DNA of 64,000 nucleotides from Tiliqua scincoides (taxonomy: Eukaryota > Chordata > Lepidosauria > Squamata > Scincidae). The first letter of the stretch is position 1. Every line of letters begins with the position of its first letter. The notes below the pieces were generated by a model. The model was given only the letters and a program-made list of their open reading frames with translations, ran no database searches and was not told the origin of the DNA. Both the position numbers and the translations under genes were made by a program. Positions 12,984-23,333 of the stretch are shown here, piece after piece. Where the stretch lies: contig NC_089822.1 in the NCBI RefSeq assembly GCF_035046505.1, positions 265,619,024 to 265,683,023 on the forward strand, given 5' to 3'.

Positions 12984-13192
12984 ATTATTATTATTATTAT
13001 TATTATTAACAACAGTATTTATATACCGCTTTTCAACTAAAAGTTCACAAAGCAGTTTACAGAGAAAAATCAAATAACTAAATGAAAATTGGGCAAAAAG
13101 GTGGGGTACAAATTAATATAATAATAATAATAATAGTTGGCAACCTTCAGTCTCGAAAGACTATGGTATTAATAATAATAATAATAATAATA
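12984..13192. repeat. ATT/AAT microsatellites around an old repeat and a LINE tail
   Basis: ATT runs (12984-13008) and AAT runs (13117-13135 and 13168-13192) enclose a TATTTATATACCGCTTTTC segment, typical of a reptile LINE 3' end, and the tail-only insertion at 13137-13168. Confidence 0.7.
13137..13168 (-). mobile_element. Tail-only LINE/SINE insertion
   Basis: Only the shared 3' tail is present (reverse of CTTTCGAGACTGAAGGTTGC with its short flanks), about 32 bases long. It is set between AAT repeats on both sides, as an extremely 5'-truncated retroposition product would be. Confidence 0.65.
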
Positions 13193-13252
13193 ATCACCAC
13201 AACTTCAGTCTGCTGAGTTTGTTCTTGAACCCGGAAGATACCTCGCAACACC

Positions 13253-13441
13253 ATCACTTTGAAAAGCACCTCCACCATGTGAGATGCTCAGGCACTCACA
13301 ACCCACAGCCTCTGCCTGCCTGCTCCTCTGCCCCCCCCCCCTGGGTTGTGAGTGCTTGAGCACCTCACATGCAGCTGCACTTTTAAGAGGACTCCGGTGG
13401 GGAGGCTCTGCCTCCCCACCCATCATGCATCACTGCCTGAG
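13253..13441. repeat. MITE of the GGTGGGGAGGC family, partial
   Basis: Shares GGTGGGGAGGCTCTGCC and TTGTGAGTGCTTGAGCACC with copies at 20862-21018 and 47051-47270. The interior is a long imperfect palindrome. Confidence 0.6.
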
Positions 13442-13825
13442 ATGGCATCAGACAGCATTCATATCAGAGAACAATAGATGTTTTCCAAAATTCTGTGGAA
13501 TATAATTGTGGTTATTTTTAGTTTATTAGTCATTTGTTATACAGTACTTTTCCTTAAGGACTTTCTGTTCTAAAACTAAACAATTTTCAGTTCATCCTGG
13601 AAAGAAAACTTGTTCTGATCCACCGAGATGGCTCCTGCATCTTAGAAGAAGCCATAGTTGCAGTGTGGGATAAGATGCTCAAGCCTCCTTGTCAGAAAAG
13701 GTGTGTCTTTTGTAGGTCATTACCACTGCAACCTAATATTGCTTCTGCTCTGGAGGCTGTTTTTTGCTCTTCCTTTCTTTCCTGGTTGGCTGCAGATATC
13801 CTTGCCTCTGATAGCCGAAGCACCA

Positions 13826-14160
13826 AAGACAAGAAAATATTTCTTTACACAGTGTGTAATTAGCCGTGGAACTCCTTGGCAGTGTTTGTGGGGATGCATC
13901 TGGCCTAGATGCCTTTAAAAGGGGATTGCACAGATTTCTGGAGAAAAAGTCCATCAGAGGTTACAAGCCATGATGGGTTTGTTCAACGTCCAGATTTTAG
14001 AAGTAGGCTGCCTCTGAATGCCAGATGCAAGAGAGGGCACCAGGATGCAGGTCTCTTGTGGTCTTGTGGGCTCATTGAGGCATCTGGTGGGCCACTGTGA
14101 GATGCAGGAAGCTGGACTAGATAGGCCTTGACCTGACCCAGCAGCGCTCTTCTTAAGTTC
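13826..14160 (+). mobile_element. CR1 LINE 3' end
   Basis: Runs from GAAAATATTTCTTTACACAG through GATGCCTTTAAAAGGGGATT and GCAAGAGAGGGCACCAGGATG to GCTCTTCTTAAGTTCCTTA. Diverged from the young copies at 1050 and 56417. Confidence 0.85.
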
Positions 14161-14421
14161 CTTAACTCTGGCTAGGATGACCAGATGCAAACAAGGGCGA
14201 GGGCTGTTGTAAAAGAGGGAATTCAGGCAAATGCAGCTTTTCTTCTCCTGGCATGCAAAGTTGCACTTCCCAAAATTCTCTTGGCTGCACAACTGCTAAA
14301 TGCACCAAGAGTTTTAACCCCCCTTTGGATCTGGTTCCATTGAGTGCATCAGAATACACCAGATGTTCCCAAAGCACCAGGGCAGCTGAAGACCCTTTCA
14401 GCACAGGGACAGGGCAAAAGA

Positions 14422-14470
14422 AAAAACTACAACTCCCAGAATGCTCTGCCTGGGAAAGGAGGCGGGGAAA
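14422..14470 (+). promoter_or_regulatory. ZNF143/STAF-type promoter motif
   Basis: AACTACAACTCCCAGAATGC matches the ACTACAAYTCCCAGMATGC sequence known from many vertebrate promoters and bound by ZNF143. A GGAGGCGGGG box follows within 30 bases. A candidate first exon lies about 80 bases downstream. The motif match is seen directly; promoter function is inferred. Confidence 0.5.
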
Positions 14471-14527
14471 GACTTCAAGTACCAGCATACACTGGGCTCA
14501 CTGACTTTTCCCCATCTCCATTTTCAG

Positions 14528-14698
14528 GGTGTCCTGCTGGAGGGGAGAGGAGTGTGGCTGGACTTGGCTTTGACCCCTACTGGGGAAGGGTCTTTGGGAA
14601 GTGTGCCGGAAGCAGGAGTCTCATTGCTTGCAGGACTGTCCTTTGGGAATATGCAGCAGCCTGGAGGAGTGTCTGGACTCTGCAACTTGTGAATGCAG
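14528..14698 (+). other. Candidate 5' exon of KRAB zinc-finger locus 2
   Basis: A 171-base block lies between CCCCATCTCCATTTTCAG and an excellent donor, GTGAGTGAGG. It is GC-rich compared with its surroundings and lies just after the ZNF143-like motif. No obvious coding frame, so probably 5' UTR. With a promoter this close, the AG may be fortuitous and the exon may begin further left. Confidence 0.35.
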
Positions 14699-14844
14699 GT
14701 GAGTGAGGGGTCCCAGGAAAGGGCTTTGCATGCATCTGCTCTCCTTTTGCAGGTTTCATGGGGAGGGGCCAGAAGGAAGGGCTAGCCTCCTTTTTCACTA
14801 ATAGAGAAGCAATGTCCTAATGGAGCATAGTGCTTGATTTAACA

Positions 14845-15198
14845 GTGCAGTGTTTCTCAACCACTGGTGCATGCAGCACTGGTGGTACTTGAGGTGGTCT
14901 GTGGAACTCCTTGCCACAGCATGTGGTGATGGCATCTGGCCTAGATGCCTTTAAAAGGGGAATGGAAAAATTTCTGGAGGAAAAATCCATAATGGGTTAC
15001 AATCCATGACGTGTATGTGCAACTTCCTGATTTTAGAAATGGGCTATGCCAGAATGCCAACGCAAGGGAGGGCACTAGGATGCAGGACTCTTGTTATCTA
15101 GTGTGCTCCCTGGGGCATTTGGTGGGCTGCTGTGAGATACAGGAAGCTGGACTAGATGGGCCTATGGCCTGATCCAGCGGGGCTGTTCTTATGTCCGG
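14845..15198 (+). mobile_element. hAT-like end fragment followed by CR1 3' end
   Basis: 14845-14896 has CAGTGTTTCTCAACCACTGG..., an hAT-like end. From 14897 a CR1 3' end runs on (CTGTGGAACTCCTTGCCACA to GGGGCTGTTCTTATG). The hAT-type sequence resumes after 15198 (GGTGGTACTCTTGGAACCCC), so the CR1 inserted into an older MITE. Confidence 0.7.
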
Positions 15199-16560
15199 TG
15201 GTACTCTTGGAACCCCAGACTCCCAACCAGACATGCAATGCAATGTGGCAAGCCGGAGAGGGAGGCTCAACTTGGTGGGCAGAGCTCCAGTGTGCCCTTT
15301 TCACATGCTTGAAAAAGCCCTCCAGTCTGCCCTGAACCTTTTACTGGCGCTTGTCATGTTGTGCCTGGCCTCCCAATCCAGAAATAACTGGTGATGACAT
15401 CAATACCGGTTGCTTCCAGTGGTACTTCAAATGGGTGGATCAATGTTTCTCAAACTGTGGGTCAGGACCCATTAGGTGGGTTGTGAGCCCATTTCAAGTG
15501 GGTCCCCATTCATTTCAATATTTTATTTTTAATATGTTAGACTTGATGCTACCCTGGTAAGTGACTGCATTTGGGGAAATGTGACAGACCTGTGCTTTTA
15601 ACAAGCTACTATGCATATTCTTTTAACAATGATAGTAAATGGGACTTACTCCTGGGTAAGTGTGGGTAGAATTGCAGCCTAGGATGGTTAAAAAATTTCC
15701 ATGCTTGGTGATGTCACTTCCAGCCATGGCATCACTTCCAGTGGGTCCTGACAGATTCTCATTCTATAAAGTGGGTCCCGCTGCTAAATGTGTGAGAACC
15801 ATTAGGGTGTACCATGCAAAGTGGTCCAGCAGGGGACAGATGTTGAGAAACTTGGACATAGTGCTTATACCGAAATTCTATGACAGTTGCAGTTGTTGCA
15901 GAGGGCTTCAGAAAACCATTAGCTAATGGTTGTCTGACTGGCAGTACCTTCTCGTTTGGCTGACCAATTGATTTTTCTGCAGCTCTCTGTAGAATATCCT
16001 GTGACTTGAGACAGACAGAGACAGACAGACAGAGAGAGGGGGGTGGGTTGGTCTAGATCAGTGTTTTTCAACCAGTGGTACTAGTACCACTGGTGGTACT
16101 TGAGGTGGTGTCCAGTGGTACTTGTGGGACCCCCATACCCCCACCGTCTAACAGTGAGACCAGCAATGCAATGTGACAGATAGTGATAGGAGGCTTAAAT
16201 GCTTTAGCACAGTAGTACTCATACCATCAGTATTACTTGAGGTGGTGTCCTGTGATACTTGTGGTGTCCCCAGGCCCCCACTACCTGGCAGCAATGCAAC
16301 ATGACAAGAAGCAGTGGGAGGCTTGGCTTGGTGGGCAGAACTCCAGTATGCATTTTTTGAGTGCTCAGACAAGCCCTCCCATCAACCCTGAGCCTCTTAA
16401 TAGTGTTTGTTGCATTACCTTTGGCCTCCCAATTCAGAAGTAACTGGTGATGACATCATCGCCAGTTACTTCCGGTGGTACTACCAACAGGTGGACAATG
16501 CAAAGTGCAAACCTTGAGAAATGCTAAGTCTAGATCATTGTTTCCCAAGCAGTGATATGG
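15199..16560. repeat. Cluster of related hAT-like MITEs
   Basis: Several partial copies of one family: TTTCTCAAACTGTGGGTCAGG (15449), TTTTTCAACCAGTGGTACT (16064) and GGTACTTGAGGTGGTGTCC (about 16095 and 16235). Common ends read AGTAACTGGTGATGACATC. Boundaries blend because copies are nested. A GACAGACAGA microsatellite lies at about 16008-16036. No gene. Confidence 0.55.
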
Positions 16561-16574
16561 GTACCCCAGTGGTA

Positions 16575-17455
16575 CTCTACTGAAAACATAACTGCTTTAT
16601 GGAAGAAAAAGTGACTTTCTTTAACTCAAAACTGACCTTTGACTGTTCTGAGAGCCAGTGAGATGTTGTTATGATACAGTATGGAACCAATACAGTGTTA
16701 ATATAAGTCAGCTCTCATTTCCATGTATCATAATATCCCTACTAACTGGGTAAACAGGCACTTTTTCAAGTGGGGCTCCTCTTATGTTTAGCAGGGGGAG
16801 AATAATTGTCCCTCTTCACCCCAGCACAGTGTCTCTAACCAATAAGGGCACTGTTTTTATTTATTTATTTACCCAGCTTGCAATGAGTCTGTGGAACTCC
16901 TTGCCACAGGAAATAGTGATGGCATCTTGCCTAGATGCCTTTAAGAGGGGATTGGACACATTTCAGGAAGAGGGGATTGGACACATTTCTGGAAGAAAAG
17001 TTCATCACGGGTTACAAGTCATGATCGCTGTGTGCAAGGTAGAGGTAGGCTGCCTGTGATTGCCAGATGCAGGGGAGGGCACCAGGTTGTGTCTGTTGTC
17101 GAGTGTGTTCCCTGAAGCATTTGGTGGGCCATTGTGAGATACAGGAAGCTGGACTAGATAGGACTTTGGCCTGATCCAGCGGGGCTCTTATGTTCTTATG
17201 TACTTACCGTAATTAAATTTGATTTTGTTGTGTAGGGGGGGCTACAAAATCTTTTTGGGCCCCCTGGCAGTAGATGCCTTAGCTATGCCGCTGGCTGGGA
17301 GGAGGTGGCAGAGCAAGTGGGTGGCTAGCTGCTGGGGGGGGGAGGTGGATCCCCCCCCCATTTTTACTTTTATAAAAGCCCTGGTGTTACATCACTTTCC
17401 AGGGCATTGTTTTGAGCTCAGCACTGGGCTGTACGATCATTAGCTACGCCACTGG
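16575..17455 (-). repeat. Composite TIR element, minus copy, split by a CR1
   Basis: Read on minus it begins CAGTGGCGTAGCTAATGATC and passes through a second internal end, GCGGCATAGCTAAGGCATCTA. It continues to GTTTTGAGTTAAAG and TTCCATAAAGCAGTTATG. The same order of parts occurs at 50771-51581 (plus). A CR1 3' end (about 16886-17206) interrupts it. No transposase frame. Confidence 0.7.
16886..17206 (+). mobile_element. CR1 LINE 3' end nested in composite MITE
   Basis: From AGTCTGTGGAACTCCTTGCC to GGCTCTTATGTTCTTATG. The passage GGGGATTGGACACATTTC is present twice in a row (about 16957 and 16974), a local duplication. Confidence 0.85.
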
Positions 17456-17626
17456 GTGAACCATGTGAAGTGTTATTGCAGAGGACAAACGTTGAGCAAC
17501 ATTGGTCTAGTAGATCTCCACAAGTCTTTCACTCCTGAGGATCTGAACCAGAGTGTGTTTATTTTATGGTATGTGATGTCTGATTAAGTATCTTTCTAAA
17601 AGGCTTTTCTCTTCCTGTGTCCACAG

Positions 17627-17678
17627 AATGATGTCCTTGATTCTGTCTGGATTATCTGCTCCTTTCACGGGAAGGCAA
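17627..17678 (+). CDS. Candidate start exon of KRAB locus 2
   Basis: The acceptor CTCTTCCTGTGTCCACAG is followed by ATGATGTCCTTG... encoding MMSLILSGLSAPFTGRQ, then a GT donor (GTGGGT). It ends in phase 0, exactly what the KRAB-A exon at 21602 requires, and short start exons of this kind precede KRAB-A in this family. The donor is weak and the exon is short, so this is tentative. Confidence 0.35.
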
Positions 17679-17976
17679 GTGGGTGCAAGGGATCCATCTT
17701 GGGCATCAGATTCTTAAGACTGTTGCTGGGTTTGTGATGTGGCAGAAAAGAGCAGGAAGTGTTCGTTTTTTTGTTCTTAAAAAAAAAAAGAATTTAAAGG
17801 AAAACTATGAACATTTTCAAACTGCAGAAGGCCCCCAACTTCCACCTAAGCCTCGACTTGCATAATTTTGACTTGACACAAGCATCTATAAGCCACAACA
17901 GTAAAATGTTCATAGTGCTTTAATCGTCTCACAGTTTAAAGTGACATTTGACCCATACCATAAATCCGTTGCAGTC

Positions 17977-19773
17977 ATGAGTGGGAAGCGACCAGGTGTA
18001 AATAAGAGTTCAGGAGCTTCTCGTAAACGTAAAGTGATTGACTTAGAAATGAAAATGAGGATGATAAACAAGTATGAAGGCGGACAAAGCCTGTCCTCCA
18101 TATCGCGTGAGCTGGGGTTTGCTGCTTCGACTGTGAGCACCATATTGAAGGACAGCGCTCGCATTAAAGAACACGTGAGAGGTTCGGCGCCGTTAAAATC
18201 AACCGTCATAACAAAGAAGCGTTCTGGTGCAATCTATGAGATGGAGAAGCTATTGACCATATGGATGGAGGATCAGATTCAAAAATGCATGCCGCTTAGC
18301 CTACGTGTGATTCAGGCGAAGGCTCGAAGCCTTTTTGAAGACGTAAAGGGGAAGTTCGATAACCCTGATGTGAAATTCATGGCTAGCAATGGGTGGTTTA
18401 ACAGATTTAAGATGCGTTCTAATTTTCACAGTGTGAAAGTGAGTGGCGAGGCCGGGACTGACCATAAAGCAGCAGAAATGTATCCCGATGTGCTAAAAAA
18501 GATTATCGAGGAAGGTGGCTATACGGCACAGCAGATCTTTAATGTTGATGAGACTGGTCTGTTCTGGAAGAAAATGCCAGAATGTATTTACATCTCCAAA
18601 GAGGGAAAGACAATGCAAGGCTTTACGGTTGCAAAGGACAGGCTGATGCTTTTGCTGGGGAGTAATGCAGCTGGGGATAACAGACTGAAGCCACTGCTAG
18701 TTTATCACTCTGAAACTCCCCGTGCTTTGAAGCACATCAGTAAAGCTACCCTTCCTGTTTATTACCATGCAAACCGAAAGGCTTGGATCACCGAAGCCAT
18801 TTTTGAGGACTGGTTTGCCAATTGTTTCATTCCAGAGGTGGAGAACTACTGCCAAGAAAAGGGCATCCCATTCAAGATTTTGCTGACCTTAGATAATGCT
18901 CCCGGCCACCCCTCTCACCTCGATGATTTTCATCCCAATGTGAAAGTCATGTTTCTGCCCCCAAACACAGCTTCGCTCCTCCAGCCCATGGATCAGGGGG
19001 TCATTGCCAACTTTAAGGCTTACTATGTACGTACGACGTTTGCTCAGGCCTTGGCTGCCATAGACAACGAGAACATTACCTTGCATGATTTTTGGCAGTC
19101 ATACAATATATACCAAGCCATCCTGAACATCTCCAAGGCATGGGAAGAAGTTTCCAAAGTGTGTTTGAACAGGGTTTGGAAAAAATTGTGCCCCCGGTTG
19201 GTGCACAGCTTCACGGAGCCTGAGAGAGATGAAACATACGAAGAGGTGACTTATAAGATTGTTAAGCTTGCAGAGCAGCTGCGCCTGAATGTGGATGCTG
19301 ATGGTGTGGAGGAGCTCATACAGTCTCACGGGGCAGAGTTATCAAATGAAGATTTGATGGAGTTGGAGGCGGCCAAAACAGCCGAGGAGGAGAAGGCCGA
19401 GCCGGACACCCCCAAGGAAGAGCCGCAGCATTTCATGACGGGGGAAATGGCGCTCGCGTTCAAGGAGATGGCCGCAGCCCTGGCACGGTTTGAGAAGATG
19501 GACCCCAATCCAGCGAGATTCTCGAAAGTCAGCCGAGGGATTGACAATCTGCTGGCCTGCTATAAGGAGATCTATGAAGGGAAGAAGAAGAAGGAGGAGG
19601 CCACTGTCCAGCCCTCTCTCGGCACACTTGTAAAGAAGGTTGAGCAACCTTCACCTCCAGCATCTCCACAGCCTTCCAGCGCCACTGTGCTGTTCCCGGA
19701 TGATGGTGACCTTGATGATGTACTGCCTGCCTCTTCTCTTCTGAAAGTTTATGTTACAAAAGAAATTGCTTAG
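17977..19773 (+). CDS. Tigger1-like (pogo/Tc1-mariner) DDE transposase, intact frame
   Basis: Single-exon frame of 598 codons, taken from ATG (MSGKRPGV), the start used by Tigger1 relatives. An N-terminal helix-turn-helix occupies about residues 18-65, and a second CENP-B-type DNA-binding domain about 80-155 (MEKLLTIWMEDQ, SNGWFNRFK). The DDE core follows. The likely acidic triad is D191 (FNVDETGLFW), D306 (LTLDNAPGH) and D339 (LLQPMDQGV). The C-terminus is acidic, then Lys-rich, near RGIDNLLACYKEIYEGK. It cuts and pastes a Tigger element, or would bind DNA if domesticated. No clear terminal inverted repeats are visible, though CCTCGACTTGCATAA (17848) might be a worn left end. It lies in an intron of KRAB locus 2, same strand. 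A full open frame without clear ends suggests either a young copy or a kept host gene like TIGD genes. Confidence 0.9.
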   Translation: MSGKRPGVNKSSGASRKRKVIDLEMKMRMINKYEGGQSLSSISRELGFAASTVSTILKDSARIKEHVRGSAPLKSTVITKKRSGAIYEMEKLLTIWMEDQIQKCMPLSLRVIQAKARSLFEDVKGKFDNPDVKFMASNGWFNRFKMRSNFHSVKVSGEAGTDHKAAEMYPDVLKKIIEEGGYTAQQIFNVDETGLFWKKMPECIYISKEGKTMQGFTVAKDRLMLLLGSNAAGDNRLKPLLVYHSETPRALKHISKATLPVYYHANRKAWITEAIFEDWFANCFIPEVENYCQEKGIPFKILLTLDNAPGHPSHLDDFHPNVKVMFLPPNTASLLQPMDQGVIANFKAYYVRTTFAQALAAIDNENITLHDFWQSYNIYQAILNISKAWEEVSKVCLNRVWKKLCPRLVHSFTEPERDETYEEVTYKIVKLAEQLRLNVDADGVEELIQSHGAELSNEDLMELEAAKTAEEEKAEPDTPKEEPQHFMTGEMALAFKEMAAALARFEKMDPNPARFSKVSRGIDNLLACYKEIYEGKKKKEEATVQPSLGTLVKKVEQPSPPASPQPSSATVLFPDDGDLDDVLPASSLLKVYVTKEIA

Positions 19774-20175
19774 TATTCAGAATGTATAATTGTGCCTAGG
19801 CTCTTCGTGAGTGCAGTGAAGTGCTGAACACTGTGTGCAGTGCTGTTCCTTAGGCTTATCCGCGCCCCTCCTGCGCACCTCCTGCTGTGCTGTGTGCAGA
19901 GTAGGGCCTCCTGCCTGCCTGCTTTCCCTTTGTACAGCTCCGTCCCTGCTCTTCCCAAACCTTCCTTCCACGGAACTGTGCATGTGTGTCCAAAGCAGCT
20001 TACGTAATGAGGTTATCCGAAAGGGAACCCTTGCACAAGTTGGGCACCAGAAATACATTCTGAGTTTCAAAATTGTAATCTAATCAGGAGATTAGATTTG
20101 CAAAAAAAAAAATACATTGAAAAACATGACAGTTATTCTCGGAAGGATCCAGTAAGCTATTTGTAACCCAATCCT

Positions 20176-20184
20176 ACCTGAGCC

Positions 20185-20231
<47 letters not shown>

Positions 20232-20650
20232 TTATATCCCGCCTTTTTGCCCCATGGGCACACAAGGCGTCCTATAACAATTAAAATACAAAGTTAACAA
20301 TTAAAAACAATAATAAAAACAATTTTCAAATAATTAAAAAAAACTAAAACAAACCCCGTGGATTCTAAAATAAAAGGAAAAAGAAAAGCCAGCCAACCTG
20401 TCAACAGTTAAAAGCTTTTTGAAATAAAAAGGTCTTCAGTCCACACCGAAATATTAACGAGGGAGCAGTTCCTCAATTCTAAGGGGATAGTTTTCCAAAG
20501 TTCGGGGGCCACCACCGAGAAGGCCCTCTTCCTGGCCGCCACCCCTCTCACATCTCTTGGTGGCGGCACAGTCAAAAGGGCCCCCCCAGATGATCTAAGA
20601 GTACGGGCAGGGTTGTAAGGAAGGAGGCGGTCTTGCTTATCTGCCAGCAT
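20176..20650 (-). mobile_element. L2-like LINE 3' part with ATT tail
   Basis: The minus strand encodes a LINE C-terminus (RAFSVVAPELWKTIPLELRN, then WTEDLFISKSF). Its 3' UTR ends in TAATAATAA repeats (20176-20231 on plus) after GGCGGGATATAAATTAAT. The same TATAAAT-type 3' end is seen at 12999 and 44945. 5'-truncated. Confidence 0.75.
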
Positions 20651-20861
20651 AAAGCCACTCTGTCGTTCTGCAGCTTGCTACCACCAGGCCAGGAGCCCAT
20701 AAGCCCTGTACTGGGAGTGGCAGGCTGCAGAACCTCTACTGGAGCAGGTAAGGTGGTGGCAGGGTGGAGATCAGGCTGGGGCAAGAGAAGGGTGGATGTT
20801 GGCAGCAACCATGCATGCTGGATCCTGTCCCCCCTTTGTGGTCTGGACCCACCCCAGAGGC

Positions 20862-21018
20862 TGGGACATGTGGTGGGTGGGGAGGCAGGGGAGGCAGAAC
20901 CACCCCACTGCATTGGTTGTGAGTGCTTGCACACCTCACGCTGCGACCGCACTTTTCAGAGGCCTATGATGGGCTGGCATTGCCTCACCTGCCTCCCCGC
21001 CCACCACATGCCCCTTCC
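20862..21018. repeat. MITE of the GGTGGGGAGGC family
   Basis: The left end GGGACATGTGGTGGGTGGGG and the reversed right end GGGGCATGTGGTGGGCGGGG form inverted repeats. The interior TTGTGAGTGCTTGCACACC matches 13253-13441 and 47051-47270. Confidence 0.7.
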
Positions 21019-21250
21019 CCTAAGGTCTTCAGACTTATGCCAGCCAAAAAACTAGTGTAGGTCTGAGGAGACCCATTGGAGACCAACTGGCCTATGGGAA
21101 GGTAGTAGAAAATGTCTTTACTTAGCTTTCCTGGGCTTCCTGGAAGCCCATCCTAGATGGGGCTGTTGAAGTTAATGCTGTTCTCCCCCTTTCAGTTTAA
21201 CTCACACCAGTAAGGAATGCAGAGTTTCATGCTGAAATAACTGCCTAGAT

Positions 21251-21477
21251 CAGTGGTTCTCTAGCTGTGGGTCTGGGACCCACCAATGGGTCATGATCCA
21301 TTTTTGGTGGTTCGTGAAACTGACAGGGCAGATGAGGCTATGCGTATCAAGGGTTAAGCAAGCTGCTACTTGTGGGGGGGACACCATTGCTGCCCAATCA
21401 CCATAACAGCCATACTGCTTGGCATTTATAAAACTTGCAGCAGCCTCTAGGGCCTCTAAAAAGTTAGCAAACCACTG
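21251..21477. repeat. hAT-like MITE
   Basis: Begins CAGTGGTTCTCTAGCTGTGG and ends AGTTAGCAAACCACTG; the short inverted ends CAGTGGTT/AACCACTG are typical of hAT elements. It lies just upstream of the KRAB-A exon of locus 2. Confidence 0.65.
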
Positions 21478-21577
21478 GTCTAGGTGCATAAAGGAAATGC
21501 TGTCTCTCAGGAGAAAGACTTGAGTTTCTTGCTTGTTACTGCTCCCCGGAGACAGGTTCTGACATACAGGAGACTAG

Positions 21578-21745
<168 letters not shown>

Positions 21746-21773
21746 TAATATTGGAGGAGTCAAAAGACCTTGA

Positions 21774-21924
21774 GGGCCCAATCCTAATCAACTTTTGAGC
21801 ACTGATGCAGCTGCAATGTTCCCTTACATTGAGAGGACTCTGTGACTGCACCCCTCTCCATTGCAGCATACACCTTGTTGGCACAGCGGCACTGGTGCTG
21901 GAAAGTTGGTTAGGATTTGGCCCT
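21774..21924. repeat. Small MITE, GGGCNCAATCCTAA family
   Basis: Inverted ends: left GGGCCCAATCCTAATCAAC, right (reverse) GGGCCAAATCCTAACCAAC. Same family as the copy at 48695-48895, sharing the internal GTTCCCTTAC. Confidence 0.7.
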
Positions 21925-21946
21925 GAAGTACTGGCTGGTGTCTTCA

Positions 21947-22030
21947 TAAGAACATAAGAACAGCCCCACTGGATCAGGCCATAGGCCCATCTAGTCCAGC
22001 TTCCTGTTTCTCACAGTGTCCCACCAAAAA
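21947..22030 (-). mobile_element. CR1 LINE 3' tip
   Basis: CATAAGAACATAAGAACAGC to TCTCACAGTGTCCCACC, the last ~80 bases of a CR1 in reverse. Confidence 0.85.
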
Positions 22031-22349
22031 AATTCAAAAAATTCAGCTTGATTTACAAGTATTTCGTTATTGGGTTTAATTTCTTTATGGCCTTCAACAA
22101 AGGATGCTGAACTGGCTTAGTCAAGAACTTGACTGTTTTCTTTTCTCTGTCAAGCAGAGATGTTCTGCACTCTTGACAGAGGAAAAAATGGCTGATAATG
22201 GGAATGGAGAATTCCTGGCTGTTAATGCACAAAAAAGAGTCATGCTGAATCTGAATAAAGGGGGCGCATCTAGTTCAGCATCCTGCTTCCCCTGGTGGTC
22301 ACCATCTCAGCCTGTAATCCTGAGATGGAGGCAGCAGCCCTCCCCACTG

Positions 22350-22492
22350 TTGCTGCCGCTTAAAAAATTTGTATACCACTTTTCCTCAAAGTGGCTTACT
22401 CAGCAAAAGAATGGTTTCTTGTTCCAAAGGGGCTTGCAATCTAAAGAAGATGCTACAGAGTCATCAGCAACAGCGGGGGGGGGGGGGGGGGG
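22350..22492. repeat. Old SINE/LINE-end fragment with poly-G run
   Basis: TTGTATACCACTTTTCCTCAAAGTGG to GGGCTTGCAATCTAAAG is a common sauropsid repeat end. A run of about 18 G follows, which may be unstable or mis-assembled. Confidence 0.5.
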
Positions 22493-22928
22493 GACATCTG
22501 CTGGGATGAATAGAGACAGCAGCTCTCCCCCTGCTAAATATAAGAGAGCCATTGCTTTGAGTGGCGCTTCTTTGCTCAGTTAGTAGGCGTTATTTTCAAT
22601 AAAAAGCTGGTATATGGTGACATAAATACATACCTCTGAACGTTGACCCATCATTGCCAATAGTCCCCATTGCTGATGGACCCCTGCTGCATGTAGAAGA
22701 AGAGACCTGCTGTTTCAGACCACAGGTCCAGTCAACAGTCTGGGTATGAGCAAAGCAATAGGAATATTTTCTTAACCATGAGACTGACAGAAGCAGAACA
22801 CATGGGCAGGGGCAATCAGGGAGCTGCCAGGCTTCTCTAGGGTGAGAAGTCCTTGAATGGTCATCAGGCAGGATTAGTACAGTAAGTTGAGCCTCCTGAC
22901 AATCTGTTTTCTCCTTTTTTATCTCAAG

Positions 22929-23039
22929 AAGGTCCTCCAGTCCCCAAGCCTGACCTTATCTCCCACTTGGAACGATGGGAAGAGCCGTGGATGTTAGATT
23001 CTCAGTTCTCGGATGAGGATGCCTCTGATTCCAGTTGGG
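22929..23039 (+). CDS. KRAB-B-like exon of zinc-finger locus 2
   Basis: The acceptor TTTTTTTATCTCAAG and the donor GTAAGC bound 111 bases, phase 1 to phase 1. It encodes EGPPVPKPDLISHLERWEEP, then an acidic stretch ending DASDSSWG. The VPKPDLISHLE motif is the usual sequence after KRAB-A, where KRAB-B lies. It fits the KRAB-A exon at 21602 and the acceptor at 24630. Confidence 0.85.
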
Positions 23040-23313
23040 GTAAGCCAAAAGCAGTGTCAAAAGTGCCATCAGATAGTGGCACTAATTGTTAAAACATTTG
23101 AAGAATTTTTTTATTTTAAATATTTTAATTCTGCTTATCCAGGAATTGCTTCAACGGATTCCCGTCGCCGTAGTGTATTACGTTATATCAGAAATTGCAG
23201 TCTGAATGAACTAGTGCCTAAGACCAGCATCGGTCCCTTGACTGTGGGCCCATTTTCAGCCTTCCCAGCTCCTCTCCTTTCTACAGTTCTGGCTTTTCCT
23301 TTCCCAGCCAAAG

Positions 23314-23333
23314 ATCACTACAATTCCCAGCAG
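23314..23333 (+). promoter_or_regulatory. ZNF143-like motif in intron
   Basis: CACTACAATTCCCAGCAGC matches the core ACTACAAYTCCCAG. There is no GC-rich context and no exon nearby, so it may be repeat-borne. Confidence 0.3.

Noticed and set aside
22476-22492. Poly-G run as a regulatory G-quadruplex
   Set aside because: A single homopolymer run next to a repeat; a sequencing or assembly effect is as likely.
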